From Sphaerochaetaceae bacterium (GTDB lineage Bacteria > Spirochaetota > Spirochaetia > Sphaerochaetales > Sphaerochaetaceae): a stretch of 55,058 bases of DNA. Below the pieces are notes generated by a model that worked only from the letters and a program-made list of their open reading frames with translations, did not search any database and was not told where the DNA came from. Below, in pieces: positions 26,028 to 34,306 of this stretch (position 1 is the first letter of the stretch; every line of letters starts with the position of its first letter). The stretch covers positions 1 to 55,058 of the forward strand of contig JAQQAI010000050.1 of assembly GCA_028532915.1 (NCBI GenBank), given 5' to 3'. The position numbers and the translations under genes were made by a program.

Positions 26028-26476
26028 CTTGGACACTCTCCTTTTCTTTCTTCGAGCAGATTCTGTTTCATTTTCTCTGCAATATTCTCGAATGTCCGAA
26101 GCTCCTGTTCGCTGATATTCTTCTCCATTATCTTCTGGATCTGTTTGAATTTCATCTCTGCTGTCTGAAGGATCTTCTTTCCTTCCCCGGTAAGCTGAAC
26201 ATTTATCTTTCTTTTGTCCTGTTCATCCGTAACACGGGTGATGTAGGAGGATTCTTCCAGTTTCACCAGAATCTGGTTCACGGATGATGGTTTGATGAAC
26301 AGGTGCTGTGATATCTGTTTCTGGCTGGTTTTGCCCCGGTGATGCGAGAGAAACTGAAGAACATGAAACTGCCCGGGGTAGAGATTTATGGCGTGCAGAA
26401 ACTGATGCATGAGCTGAAACTGCAGCCGGCTCAACTGAACGATCGTCGGCAGGTCGACCTCATTATGATGATCCAT
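26018..26476 (-). CDS. MarR-family transcriptional regulator of the exporter operon
   Basis: The 152-aa product has the MarR winged helix: LNLYPGQFHVLQFLSHHRGKTSQKQISQHLFIKPSSVNQILVKLEESSYITRVTDEQDKRKINVQLTGEGKKIL, including the DxRxxxVxLT-type wing. An acidic end GECPRCH with two cysteines is unusual. AAGGAG nine bases upstream supports the ATG at 26476 rather than an upstream TTG. It is the first gene of a marR-ABC-ABC operon with overlapping ends, and a perfect palindrome covers its promoter, so autoregulation with release by a ligand is likely. Confidence 0.93.
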   Translation of the reverse strand: MDHHNEVDLPTIVQLSRLQFQLMHQFLHAINLYPGQFHVLQFLSHHRGKTSQKQISQHLFIKPSSVNQILVKLEESSYITRVTDEQDKRKINVQLTGEGKKILQTAEMKFKQIQKIMEKNISEQELRTFENIAEKMKQNLLEERKGECPRCH

Positions 26477-26494
26477 GGAATACAACTCCTTATA

Positions 26495-26512
26495 TAGTTA
26501 GGTACCTAACTA
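26495..26512 (-). promoter_or_regulatory. MarR operator, perfect 18-bp palindrome
   Basis: TAGTTAGGTACCTAACTA is a perfect inverted repeat. It directly abuts the -10-like TATATA and the Shine-Dalgarno of marR, where a bound dimer would block transcription. Confidence 0.8.
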
Positions 26513-26585
26513 AAAAGAAACTATATCACTACTTCGACCGAGTATCAATAGGAGGACCCTGCAGAATGTTCTTTGAGCTCTTTCA

Positions 26586-26620
26586 AAAAGAAAAGGTGCT
26601 CAGATATTCTTGAGCACCCT
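26586..26620 (-). terminator. Terminator of the psp operon
   Basis: On the minus strand GGTGCTCA and TGAGCACC form a stem (26595-26602 with 26611-26618), followed by TTTTCTTTTT. Confidence 0.85.
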
Positions 26621-26639
26621 TTCCATTTTCTTGTCTTCA

Positions 26640-27011
26640 CTATTTGTCATCGTCTTCTCTGAATCGTTCATCCCAGTCCCTCTCTTTGTCGAATACGGTT
26701 TCCTCCATATCCTCGACTTTTCGTTTGAGGCGTTCGAACGTCTCGCGAAGATTCTCTTTCGCAGTGTACCGGGTATTCTCTCCGGTAGATTCTCTGTAGG
26801 TATAAGAGGATCTGCTTCTGACCGGTTCGAGCGGCAGAAGCAGCCCGATGACGGCGTAGATCAGAATTCCGGGGAAGACTCCCGTGACCAGAATGGAGAT
26901 TCCGACGATCACCCGGAGGGTATCGGCAGGGAGATCTTTCCAGTCGGCAAGTCCCTGACAAACTCCGAAAATCTTACCATGTCTAGAACGATATAATCTG
27001 TTTGTAGCCAT
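26640..27011 (-). CDS. pspC: PspC-domain envelope-stress protein
   Basis: The 123-aa product has the PspC core: RLYRSRHGKIFGVCQGLADW, then a hydrophobic helix VIVGISILVTGVFPGILIYAVIGLLLPLEP. The charged C-terminal half (residues about 75-123) predicts a coiled coil. PspC is an inner-membrane protein that senses envelope damage with PspB and recruits PspA. It follows the pspB-like gene by 3 bases in the same operon. Confidence 0.92.
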   Translation of the reverse strand: MATNRLYRSRHGKIFGVCQGLADWKDLPADTLRVIVGISILVTGVFPGILIYAVIGLLLPLEPVRSRSSYTYRESTGENTRYTAKENLRETFERLKRKVEDMEETVFDKERDWDERFREDDDK

Positions 27012-27014
27012 AAT

Positions 27015-27212
27015 TTACCTTTCCTTATCCTGTTTGTTTCGAAAAATAATTTCCAAATTTTCGATTCTTTCAGCTAATTCTCTCATATCCTTTTCAAGCT
27101 CTTCGTCGCGGTTATCTTTTCTGACAGTCCGGCTGCGTTTCGTGTTGATCACCCATGCGGCGAAGATAAAAGGTGTTACAATAGCAATGATACTGATTAA
27201 CGTGTCTCCCAT
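27015..27212 (-). CDS. Small PspB-like membrane protein
   Basis: The 65-aa product is one N-terminal transmembrane helix (MGDTLISIIAIVTPFIFAAWVI) followed by a charged heptad region ending MRELAERIENLEIIFR. This is the exact layout of PspB, and it sits between pspA and pspC, where PspB belongs. Sequence identity to PspB cannot be judged by eye, so the call rests on layout and position. The ATG lies one base after the pspA stop (TGACATG); a longer in-frame version starting at 27284 would run through pspA. Confidence 0.72.
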   Translation of the reverse strand: MGDTLISIIAIVTPFIFAAWVINTKRSRTVRKDNRDEELEKDMRELAERIENLEIIFRNKQDKER

Positions 27213-27213
27213 G

Positions 27214-27849
27214 TCAGCTCTTTCCTTTCCCTTTCTTTGATCTGAGGGCTTCGAGTTCGGCATCGATTTCGTCCATCTGTTCAAGGTCGGCGAACTCTTT
27301 GTCCAGACTACTATTGTGCGCGTTCGGGCTCATTTTATCAAGATGTTCTTCCATCTGGGAGAAACGGAAATCGTAATCGTCTTCTTTGAACTTGCTGTTT
27401 TTCGATGGTCCGGCACTTCCTGCCTTCGCTCCGTATTGCTGAAATTTCGCTCTGACTGAAGAGAGTTTCTCTTCAACCTTGCTGATGTTATCCTTGCAGG
27501 CGTCGATCATCTCCTGCTTTTCAGCATGTTCTGCCTTCAGCTGTTCGAGCTGAGCCATAGTCTGTTTCTTCATCAGCAGAGCTTCTCTGGCGAGATCCTC
27601 TCTGTTTTTATCCAGCGCGAGACGTGCTCTGTCTTCCCATCTGGTGACCGCCGGTTCGACTTCACCGATATTCCGTTCGATTCTTTTTTGAGCAGCGATG
27701 GTCACGGCACAGGAACTTTTCAGTTCGATCAGCGTATCCTCCATCTCCTGCATCATAAGTTTTATCATTTTTTCAGGGTCTTCAGCTTTATCAAGCAGTG
27801 AATTGATGTTGGCATTCACAATGTCCAGAAATCTTGAAAATACTCCCAT
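27214..27849 (-). CDS. pspA: Phage-shock protein A (PspA/IM30 family)
   Basis: The 211-aa product begins MGVFSRFLDIVNANINSLLDKAEDPEKMIKLMMQEME, the membrane-binding amphipathic helix and first helix of PspA, and continues as a long coiled coil. A Gly/Ser/Lys-rich break occurs near residue 140, and the C-terminus is basic. It coats and stabilises a damaged inner membrane and, in proteobacteria, inhibits PspF. AAGGAG precedes the ATG at 27849. A sigma-54 promoter drives it, and the activator gene is divergent. Confidence 0.94.
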   Translation of the reverse strand: MGVFSRFLDIVNANINSLLDKAEDPEKMIKLMMQEMEDTLIELKSSCAVTIAAQKRIERNIGEVEPAVTRWEDRARLALDKNREDLAREALLMKKQTMAQLEQLKAEHAEKQEMIDACKDNISKVEEKLSSVRAKFQQYGAKAGSAGPSKNSKFKEDDYDFRFSQMEEHLDKMSPNAHNSSLDKEFADLEQMDEIDAELEALRSKKGKGKS

Positions 27850-27900
27850 ATCATTCTCCTTTGCCTTTGGCACTATGTTTCTATTTTGTATTAGTTATAT

Positions 27901-27917
27901 TGCAAGAAGTGTGCCAA
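27901..27917 (-). promoter_or_regulatory. Sigma-54 promoter of the pspA operon
   Basis: Minus-strand TTGGCACACTTCTTGCA matches the -24/-12 consensus with correct spacing. The predicted start is near 27890, giving a leader of about 40 bases. An AGTTGGCACACT core is shared with the promoters at 7976 and 29770. Confidence 0.88.
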
Positions 27918-28034
27918 CTTTCATTTCTTGAAAAAACACCAAAAAAAGGGAAATTCGGCCCTGAATGTATGTGCATTGTGTTAAACGGAAAATAATTTAT
28001 GGTGAAAATTACCGTCAGGTGGTAGTATACACCT

Positions 28035-29012
28035 ATGAGTGATAGAGCCCATCAAGTAAATCAGGCTCCTTTGGGAGAATCGGAATCCTTTCTTGCCTTC
28101 CAGGAACGCCTGAGCGAAGTAGCCAAGGTGAACCGGAGTGTTCTCATTGTGGGAGAACGGGGTAGCGGCAAAGAGATCGCAGCGACCCGGCTGCACTATC
28201 TGAGCCAGAGGTGGCAGTCTTCCCTTGTGACTGTCAATTGTGCGGCGCTTCCCCCTTCTCTGATAGAAACCGAACTGTTCGGACATGAGCCGGGGGCCTT
28301 TACGGGTGCCTCAAAAGGGAGAAAGGGTCGGTTCGAAGAAGCCGACAAGGGGACACTCTTTCTTGATGAAATAGGACTGATACCGATTGAGGTTCAGGAG
28401 AAGATCCTCAGGGTTGTGGAATACGGTACTTTCGAACGGGTCGGCTCATCAGTCTCCCATGAGGTCGATGTCAGGATAGTTGGAGCCACGAACGCGGATC
28501 TTCCAGCATTGTGCGCCGAAGGGAAGTTCAAGGAGGATCTTCTCGACAGACTCTCTTTCGAAGTTCTGTTTCTGCCCCCTTTGAGGGAACGTGAAGACGA
28601 TATACTCCTTCTTGCTGCCTACTTCGCCTCCAAGATGGCTCTGGAATGTTCCTACGAAGAACTTCCCTCTTTCAGCGAGAAAGTTGAAAGAGAGCTTCTT
28701 TCATACCATTGGCCCGGAAACGTACGGGAATTGAAAAACGTGGTGGAAAGGGCCGTCTACAGAGCCGGAACGTCTGTGATCGATGAGATTGTGATCAACC
28801 CTTTTATCAATCCTTATGCAAAACCTGATGCAAAAAGGACCGAAGAGGTAGAGCTCTCAAATTATGAGAATGCGAAGAAGGAACTCGATATCCTTTATAT
28901 CAGTCAGGCTCTGAAGAGTGCAAAAGGAAACCAGAAGGGGGCAGCAGAGCTCCTCTCTCTTACCTATGATCAGTTCAGAGGTCTCTACAGAAAGTATAAG
29001 GACGAGCTTTAA
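28035..29012 (+). CDS. pspF: PspF-type sigma-54 activator
   Basis: The 325-aa product is an AAA+ enhancer-binding protein without a receiver domain, as in PspF. It shows Walker A GERGSGKE near residue 40, the sigma-54 contact loop GAFTGA near residue 86, Walker [10 protein letters not shown], the arginine-finger region and sensor [14 protein letters not shown]-terminal Fis-type helix-turn-helix ends at [23 protein letters not shown]. The three sigma-54 promoters in the window are its likely targets. TAGTAT lies six bases before the ATG, so the message may be leaderless, though the -35 is weak. Confidence 0.92.
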   Translation: MSDRAHQVNQAPLGESESFLAFQERLSEVAKVNRSVLIVGERGSGKEIAATRLHYLSQRWQSSLVTVNCAALPPSLIETELFGHEPGAFTGASKGRKGRFEEADKGTLFLDEIGLIPIEVQEKILRVVEYGTFERVGSSVSHEVDVRIVGATNADLPALCAEGKFKEDLLDRLSFEVLFLPPLREREDDILLLAAYFASKMALECSYEELPSFSEKVERELLSYHWPGNVRELKNVVERAVYRAGTSVIDEIVINPFINPYAKPDAKRTEEVELSNYENAKKELDILYISQALKSAKGNQKGAAELLSLTYDQFRGLYRKYKDEL

Positions 29013-29018
29013 AAGGAG

Positions 29019-29042
29019 AGGGCCCCGAAATATCGGGGCCCT
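29019..29042. terminator. Perfect 10-bp hairpin between pspF and the second pspA
   Basis: AGGGCCCCGA and TCGGGGCCCT pair perfectly around a 4-base loop. No T run follows; position suggests a shared barrier between convergent genes. Confidence 0.6.
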
Positions 29043-29061
29043 GCAAACGTATAACTGAATA

Positions 29062-29727
29062 TTACTTGGAGGTTTTCTCTTTTTTCAGAAGTGAAAGCTC
29101 TTTTTCGATGCTCTCTTCCTTTTCCATTTTGGCGAACGCAGCTTCCTTTTCCTCTTCCTTCGTTCTGTATCCCGCCATCTGGGCATCTGCTTCCATCCGT
29201 TCGATCTTCTGTTCGAATTCTGTGAATCTTCTGCATGTCGAGACGGTATCGAGTCCCTTGAGAGTCTCCAGGACCTTCTTTTTCTCTTTGGCATGGTAAG
29301 CGCGCTGGATCAGGATCCTCTGCTTTTCGACTACTTCATCCCTTTTCTCTTCCAGTGTGGTCACATGGGACTGCATTGAAGCAATGATCTGTTCCATCTG
29401 CTTCGTCTCTTCATCAAGATGTGCAAGTTTTCTCTCGACCCGCTGTTTTTCTCCGATTGCCTGTCTGGCCAGATCGTCTTTTCCCTTCTCGACTGCCAGT
29501 TGAGCCCGTGTCTGCCATCTTTCAAGCTCTTTTTCGACTTCTTTTCGCTCGGAGTCGATTGTCGTCAACAAGGCCATCTTCGCGGTAGTGGCACTCTTTG
29601 CTTCGACGATGGTATCATCCATTTCTCTGAGCATGTATTTTACCATCTTCTCCGGATCTTCGATCTTGTCGAGCCTGTCATTGATTTGTGATCCCATGAT
29701 TTTCTTGAAACGTTTTATCATCTTCAT
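29062..29727 (-). CDS. Second PspA/IM30-family protein
   Basis: The 221-aa product begins MKMIKRFKKIMGSQINDRLDKIEDPEKMVKYMLREMDDTIVEAKSATT, clearly homologous to the PspA at 27214-27849 (shared DPEKM-K-M--EM-DT). It is more basic at the N-terminus and longer in the coiled coil, with an acidic/basic Glu-Lys-rich C-terminus. It has its own sigma-54 promoter 43 bases upstream, so it is induced together with pspA. Two PspA paralogues may form mixed membrane scaffolds; that is an inference. AGGAG precedes the ATG. Confidence 0.9.
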   Translation of the reverse strand: MKMIKRFKKIMGSQINDRLDKIEDPEKMVKYMLREMDDTIVEAKSATTAKMALLTTIDSERKEVEKELERWQTRAQLAVEKGKDDLARQAIGEKQRVERKLAHLDEETKQMEQIIASMQSHVTTLEEKRDEVVEKQRILIQRAYHAKEKKKVLETLKGLDTVSTCRRFTEFEQKIERMEADAQMAGYRTKEEEKEAAFAKMEKEESIEKELSLLKKEKTSK

Positions 29728-29769
29728 AAATAACTCCTGTTCTTGTTCAGATATTTCGTCTACCTACAT

Positions 29770-29786
29770 AGCAAAGAGTGTGCCAA
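29770..29786 (-). promoter_or_regulatory. Sigma-54 promoter of the second pspA
   Basis: Minus-strand TTGGCACACTCTTTGCT, correct -24/-12 spacing, predicted start near 29759. Confidence 0.87.
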
Positions 29787-29911
29787 CTTTAAAAAATAAA
29801 TTATAACTCAATATATGTAAATAAGATACGAATCTTTTAATTAATTTCAAGCTGAATCTTTTCCCTACTCATACCAATAAAATGGCGAAAAATACCATAA
29901 AGATCGAGTGA

Positions 29912-29940
29912 TTGCCCAATTCGGGTACGTCAAGTACAAT
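29912..29940 (+). promoter_or_regulatory. Promoter of rsmI, predicted leaderless
   Basis: TTGCCC (29912-29917), 17-bp spacer, TACAAT (29935-29940), six bases to the ATG at 29947. There is no Shine-Dalgarno. Confidence 0.65.
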
Positions 29941-29946
29941 GAAGCA

Positions 29947-30651
29947 ATGGGAACCTTATATATAGTAGCTACTCCGATCGGTAATCTGGAAGATATCACT
30001 CAGCGGGCTGTCAGAATCCTCAACGAGGCGGACATCATCGCATGCGAAGATACCCGCGTCACGATGCGGTTGCTGCAGCATTACGGTATTCACAAGAGGA
30101 CGATCGCGACTCATGCCCACAACGAGATCCAATCGGCCAGAGGAATCGTGAAACTGCTCGATGAAGGAAATGATATCGCTTTTGTCTCGGATGCCGGGAC
30201 TCCCGCATTGAGTGACCCGGGAGCACATCTTGTCGAGCTTGTCCGCAAAGAGGGACACGATGTTATTCCTGTACCCGGAGTGAGTGCTGCGGTGACGGCC
30301 GTGTCGGTGGCCGGCCTGATGGGAAAAAGCTTCACATTCGAGGGTTTTTTGAGTGTGAAAGGGGGCAAAAGGAAAAAGCGGCTGCAGATTCTGCTTGACC
30401 GTGATGAGGCTTTTGTTCTCTACGAATCTCCCTACAGACTGATCAAGCTCCTCGAGGCGATATGTGAACTGGCCGAAGACAGGGTGGTGATGGTCGCAAG
30501 AGAGATGACCAAAAGCTATGAGGAGTATGTGAAAGGAACAGCAGCTGAAGTTCTCGAAACCTACAAAGAACGACCCTCGGTAAAAGGGGAGTGTGTCGTG
30601 TGTGTCTATCCCAGAAAAAGCAGCCGGGAACAGATCGATGATAACCATTAG
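29947..30651 (+). CDS. rsmI: 16S rRNA (cytidine1402-2'-O)-methyltransferase RsmI
   Basis: The 234-aa product starts MGTLYIVATPIGNLEDIT, the family's N-terminal hallmark, followed by EDTRVTMRLL, VSDAGTPALSDPG and VPGVSAAVTAVSVAGL with the SAM-binding loops of the tetrapyrrole-methylase-like fold, then YESPYRLIKLLE. It methylates C1402 in the ribosomal decoding centre. The ATG at 29947 matches the conserved start; an upstream in-frame ATG at 29908 lies in front of the promoter. The next gene overlaps by 14 bases. Confidence 0.95.
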   Translation: MGTLYIVATPIGNLEDITQRAVRILNEADIIACEDTRVTMRLLQHYGIHKRTIATHAHNEIQSARGIVKLLDEGNDIAFVSDAGTPALSDPGAHLVELVRKEGHDVIPVPGVSAAVTAVSVAGLMGKSFTFEGFLSVKGGKRKKRLQILLDRDEAFVLYESPYRLIKLLEAICELAEDRVVMVAREMTKSYEEYVKGTAAEVLETYKERPSVKGECVVCVYPRKSSREQIDDNH

Positions 30652-31435
30652 AAAACTCAGGTCACTGCCTGAAGATACCAGAATGAGAAAGGTGATCCGG
30701 CTTCTGGAGAGCAACCGGCAGCAGACTCCTCTCGAGCGCTCCTATCTTATTGAACTGTGTCTGCTAGTCACAGAAAGTAATGAGAAAAGAGTGGGTGATT
30801 TCACCCGCAGATGCAGCGAAAATCTGATCAGCTGTCTGAAAGAGGACAGAGAGTATGAATTCGCTCTGGACGATCTCAGATACTCTCTGGCATCGGATTT
30901 CAATATGACAAGCGGAGATTGGGATTTTGTTGATGATACGGCGAAACTTGACCCTTCCGGCCGGGCCATCCGTCCGTTTTCGGTACTTCTGGACAGAATC
31001 CGTTCTCCTTTCAATGTCGGATCAATATTCAGAACAAGCGACAGTTTCGGTGTGAAAGAGATCCTGCTCACTCCTCTGTGCGCAGATGTGAATCATTCGA
31101 GAACGAAACGAAGCGCCGCCGGATGTCTGGACAGTGTTCCCTACCGGATTCTTGAAGAGACCTCTATCCTGTCAAAACTCGAAGGTAGAGAAGTATTCGC
31201 TCTGGAACTCGGAGGCAAAAGTGTCGATACCTTCGAGTTTCCCGAGGACGGAGTGATGATAGTGGGTTCTGAAGAACTGGGAGTCTCTCCCGCTCTTTTG
31301 GAATATGCGAAGCACTCTGCAGGTATCGTCTCGATACCGCTGTTCGGATCAAAAGGTTCTCTGAATGTATCCACCGCCTTTTCGATCGCTATGTACTGGT
31401 GGATGCACACGAAAGGAAAAGCCGGTCAGTTTTGA
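30638..31435 (+). CDS. TrmH/SpoU-family RNA 2'-O-methyltransferase
   Basis: The 265-aa product has an N-terminal helical region of about 110 residues and a C-terminal SPOUT domain with the three family motifs: RIRSPFNVGSIFRTSDSFGV, MIVGSEELGVSP, and IPLFGSKGSLNVSTAFSIAMY. It should 2'-O-methylate a tRNA or rRNA nucleoside; the target is not clear. It overlaps rsmI by 14 bases, so the two RNA methylases are co-translated. The last 10 bases overlap the convergent Lon-like gene. Confidence 0.9.
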   Translation: MITIRKLRSLPEDTRMRKVIRLLESNRQQTPLERSYLIELCLLVTESNEKRVGDFTRRCSENLISCLKEDREYEFALDDLRYSLASDFNMTSGDWDFVDDTAKLDPSGRAIRPFSVLLDRIRSPFNVGSIFRTSDSFGVKEILLTPLCADVNHSRTKRSAAGCLDSVPYRILEETSILSKLEGREVFALELGGKSVDTFEFPEDGVMIVGSEELGVSPALLEYAKHSAGIVSIPLFGSKGSLNVSTAFSIAMYWWMHTKGKAGQF

Positions 31436-33477
31436 GGCCTAGAGATATCGTAAAGGAGTTTGAGGCGGTCTTCGATGGTCCGGTTGAGCGAGTCGGGAGG
31501 GAAGTTTCCCTTCTGATTTCTCTTTCCTGCAGGTCTGTCTGTAAGGACACTCATTCCTTCATCGATAGTGTGCACCGGATAGATATGAAATCTCTTCTCC
31601 TCGATCGCTTTGATGATATGGTAGGGAAGAATGAGGTTTTTCTTGTTCTGGAACGGGATGATCACTCCGGGGTGAGAAATATTGCCCACCGCTGTGCAGA
31701 CACTGTAGAATCCCGTGATCTTCTCGTTTATTCCGCCGACGGGCTGGATCTCTCCCATCTGGTTCACCGATCCGGTCACTGCGATATTCTGTTTGATCGG
31801 TATTTCTCCGATAGCTGAAAGAAGTGCATACAGTTCGCTGCTGCTCGCGGAATCTCCGTCGATCTCACCGTAGGACTGTTCAAAACATATTCCCGAGTAG
31901 ATCGATAGAGGGAATGTTCTTGCATACCGTTTTCTCAGATATCCTTCGAGAATAAGCAGGCCTTTATCGTGAATCTCGCCGCTGAGGCCTGCTTCGTGTT
32001 CGATATTTACGATACCTTCGGAACCCGGAGCTACCGTTGCACTGATGACAGCCGGTGTCCCGAAGCTCGTCGACCCTACATCCAGAACGGCCAGACCGTT
32101 GACTACTCCGATCTTGTAACCGGAAAGACTGATGATCATCTCGCCGTTGAGGATCTCTTTCTGGATACGTCCTTCACTCACCGATCCGATATATTCTCTC
32201 TCTTCAACCGCTTTGAGGACGCTCTCTGCGCTGATGATATTTTTGTGTTCACTTGAGGCCCAGTAGTTCGCTTCTCTCAGAAGATCTCCTAAAAGTGCGA
32301 GCTGTGTCGTCAGTTCTTCTCTGTTTTCAGCGATGAGGGCACTGTATCGAAGCAGTTCCGCTACGGCCTTTTCGTCGCAGGGAAGGAGAGATTCAGCCTG
32401 CACGACCTTGAGCAGATACTCGATGGTTCCTGCAATATTTTCGCTGTTGCGCTTCATTGTGTAGTCGAACTCGCACGATATTTTGAAAAGTTTCAAAAAT
32501 TCTTCGTCATTGTCGCAGAACTTGTCGTATACTTCGGAAGATCCGACGATGATCAGTTTCAGCTGGAGTTCAATGGGGTCCGGACGGATACCTGAAAGGT
32601 GGTCCGCATTGGAGGTAGAATTCTGGATGACAAGATGGCGGGTGGTCAGAAACCGTTTAAGAGCCTCGTAGAGACCTTTGACATTGAGCATCTCGTTTGC
32701 GCTGATGACAAGATACCCCCCGTTCGCTTTCAGAAGGGATCCTGCATGGATCGAAAGAAACGGCAGGTTTTCCTGATTCCCGTCCAGGGATCCGAACAGA
32801 TTTGCGAAGGTGGGATGGTTTTCATAGATGAGAGGACGTCTTGTGGTCTTTCCGTGGTCGACCAGTACATTCACCGTATAACGGCGAAGAAACGACTGGA
32901 GGTCCTTCGAAGCGAGCATCCGGCGGGAAAGCATATAAGAATGTTCTGCAAGATCCTCTTTGATACTGTCGAAAAACGATCTGATCTTATCAGAGTCGTA
33001 TGCTTTTTCGATAGGTGAAAGAAGCGTTGAAGCCAAATCCGTAAGAGTCTGCCCGTTCAATTCTCCTTCATTCATGGCTTCCATGATCCGCGAATATGCC
33101 TCGGTTGTGAAATATTTCATCGACCTGGCGAATTCGCGCGCTTTTCCCGGAGGAAATGTTAGAGGAATGGGTGCATCCGGTGTGTGAAAATTATGGATGA
33201 ACACGACATCCTGCAGCTTTGAAAGATCTTTCTCATATTTTTTCGTGGCGATCTCTATCGCAGTCTTTTTACCGGTACCGGGTTCTCCGCTCACGAAGAT
33301 GTTGTATCCGTCGGAATCTATCGCGAAAGCGAGATTGAGTGCTCTCATCGCACGCGGCTGTCCGACGATCGTTTTCTGATTGCTGAGCGAGGAGGGAAAA
33401 CTGATCGAGGAGGACGGGATCGTGAAGCCGGCCTCACGAGAGGTAAGCTCTCTGATTTCAAATGGTAAAGTTGCCAT
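31426..33477 (-). CDS. Lon-like ATP-dependent protease (LonB/COG1067 type)
   Basis: The 683-aa product has an AAA+ domain with Walker A SGEPGTGKKTAIE near residue 58, a long helical insertion, and a C-terminal Lon protease domain with the catalytic serine in GEIDGDSASSSELYALLSA and the lysine in GGINEKITGFY. It lacks the N-terminal substrate domain of classical LonA and has no clear transmembrane segment. It degrades damaged or regulatory proteins. The ATG at 33477 follows TTGACA, 17 bp, TATAGT and seven bases, which makes a leaderless start; a longer reading to 33513 would begin inside the -35. Confidence 0.92.
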   Translation of the reverse strand: MATLPFEIRELTSREAGFTIPSSSISFPSSLSNQKTIVGQPRAMRALNLAFAIDSDGYNIFVSGEPGTGKKTAIEIATKKYEKDLSKLQDVVFIHNFHTPDAPIPLTFPPGKAREFARSMKYFTTEAYSRIMEAMNEGELNGQTLTDLASTLLSPIEKAYDSDKIRSFFDSIKEDLAEHSYMLSRRMLASKDLQSFLRRYTVNVLVDHGKTTRRPLIYENHPTFANLFGSLDGNQENLPFLSIHAGSLLKANGGYLVISANEMLNVKGLYEALKRFLTTRHLVIQNSTSNADHLSGIRPDPIELQLKLIIVGSSEVYDKFCDNDEEFLKLFKISCEFDYTMKRNSENIAGTIEYLLKVVQAESLLPCDEKAVAELLRYSALIAENREELTTQLALLGDLLREANYWASSEHKNIISAESVLKAVEEREYIGSVSEGRIQKEILNGEMIISLSGYKIGVVNGLAVLDVGSTSFGTPAVISATVAPGSEGIVNIEHEAGLSGEIHDKGLLILEGYLRKRYARTFPLSIYSGICFEQSYGEIDGDSASSSELYALLSAIGEIPIKQNIAVTGSVNQMGEIQPVGGINEKITGFYSVCTAVGNISHPGVIIPFQNKKNLILPYHIIKAIEEKRFHIYPVHTIDEGMSVLTDRPAGKRNQKGNFPPDSLNRTIEDRLKLLYDISRPQN

Positions 33478-33484
33478 GTGGCTC

Positions 33485-33513
33485 ACTATAGGTGGTGGAA
33501 TAATTGATGTCAA
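33485..33513 (-). promoter_or_regulatory. Promoter of the Lon-like gene, predicted leaderless
   Basis: Minus-strand TTGACA (33508-33513, full consensus), 17-bp spacer, TATAGT (33485-33490), seven bases to the ATG. Confidence 0.75.
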
Positions 33514-33518
33514 CTCTT

Positions 33519-33524
33519 TATAAT
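33519..33524 (+). promoter_or_regulatory. -10 element of the nif3-like gene
   Basis: TATAAT ends eight bases before the ATG at 33533; no ribosome site is present. The -35 is weak, and the element lies next to the divergent Lon-like promoter, so the two promoters nearly touch. Confidence 0.5.
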
Positions 33525-33532
33525 TATCACCT

Positions 33533-34294
33533 ATGAATATTAGAGAGTTAGAGGATTATATTTCGAAACGTCTTCATCTTCCCGATTTTGCCAAAAGTGA
33601 TATTTCTTTGAATGGTCTGCAGGTAGGCCGGCGCGAAAAAGAGATCAGGAAGGTTGTCACAGCAGTCGATGCTTCTTTGGAAACTTTCCGCAAGGCGCAT
33701 GAGAAGGGGGCCGATGCTCTTTTCGTTCATCACGGTTTGTTCTGGGGGAAGCCTCTTGCCGTCCGGGATGAGCATTATGAGAGAATAGCGTTTCTTCTGA
33801 AAAATGATATTGCGCTGTTTGCCGCTCATCTTCCTCTCGATGCCCATAGTGAATTGGGCAATAATGCGACTATGGCATCGATTCTCGGTCTGACCGGTAT
33901 CGAACCGTTCGGAGAGTACCACGGAATCGACATCGGTTTCAGCGGGTCGGGTAAAAACCCTCTCTCGATAGATGAGATCGCAGGGAAACTCGGGTTCAGC
34001 GAAGAAAGAGGTCTTCATGTTCTTCCTTTCGGTCCCGAGAAGATAACCAGGGTTGCGATCGTTTCAGGAGGAGCCGCACAAGAGGTTCAGCAGGCCATTG
34101 AGATCGGCGCCGATGCTTATATCACAGGAGAAGCCTCCCACACGATGTATTCGTTTTGCAAGGAGAGGAAAATAACCATGATCTGCGGAGGTCATTATCA
34201 GAGTGAAGTCTTCGGTGTACAATCTTTCGCTGAAGCCTTACAATCGGAATGTGCTGTGAAAACCGAGTTCATCGATATCCCTACTTCACTATAG
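33533..34294 (+). CDS. Nif3-like dinuclear metal centre protein
   Basis: The 253-aa product has the Nif3/YbgI pattern: NGLQVGRREKEIRKVVTAVDAS, DALFVHHGLFWGKPLA with the metal-binding His pair, AAHLPLDAHSELGNNATMA, GADAYITGEASHTMYSFC and CGGHYQSEVFGVQSFAEAL with late His and Glu ligands. Length matches the short form. Members are hexameric rings with two metals per subunit; the function remains unclear, with GTP cyclohydrolase-like or metal-chaperone roles suggested. It heads a row of genes with lspA. Confidence 0.92.
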   Translation: MNIRELEDYISKRLHLPDFAKSDISLNGLQVGRREKEIRKVVTAVDASLETFRKAHEKGADALFVHHGLFWGKPLAVRDEHYERIAFLLKNDIALFAAHLPLDAHSELGNNATMASILGLTGIEPFGEYHGIDIGFSGSGKNPLSIDEIAGKLGFSEERGLHVLPFGPEKITRVAIVSGGAAQEVQQAIEIGADAYITGEASHTMYSFCKERKITMICGGHYQSEVFGVQSFAEALQSECAVKTEFIDIPTSL

Positions 34295-34306
34295 GAGCCT
34301 ATGCAC

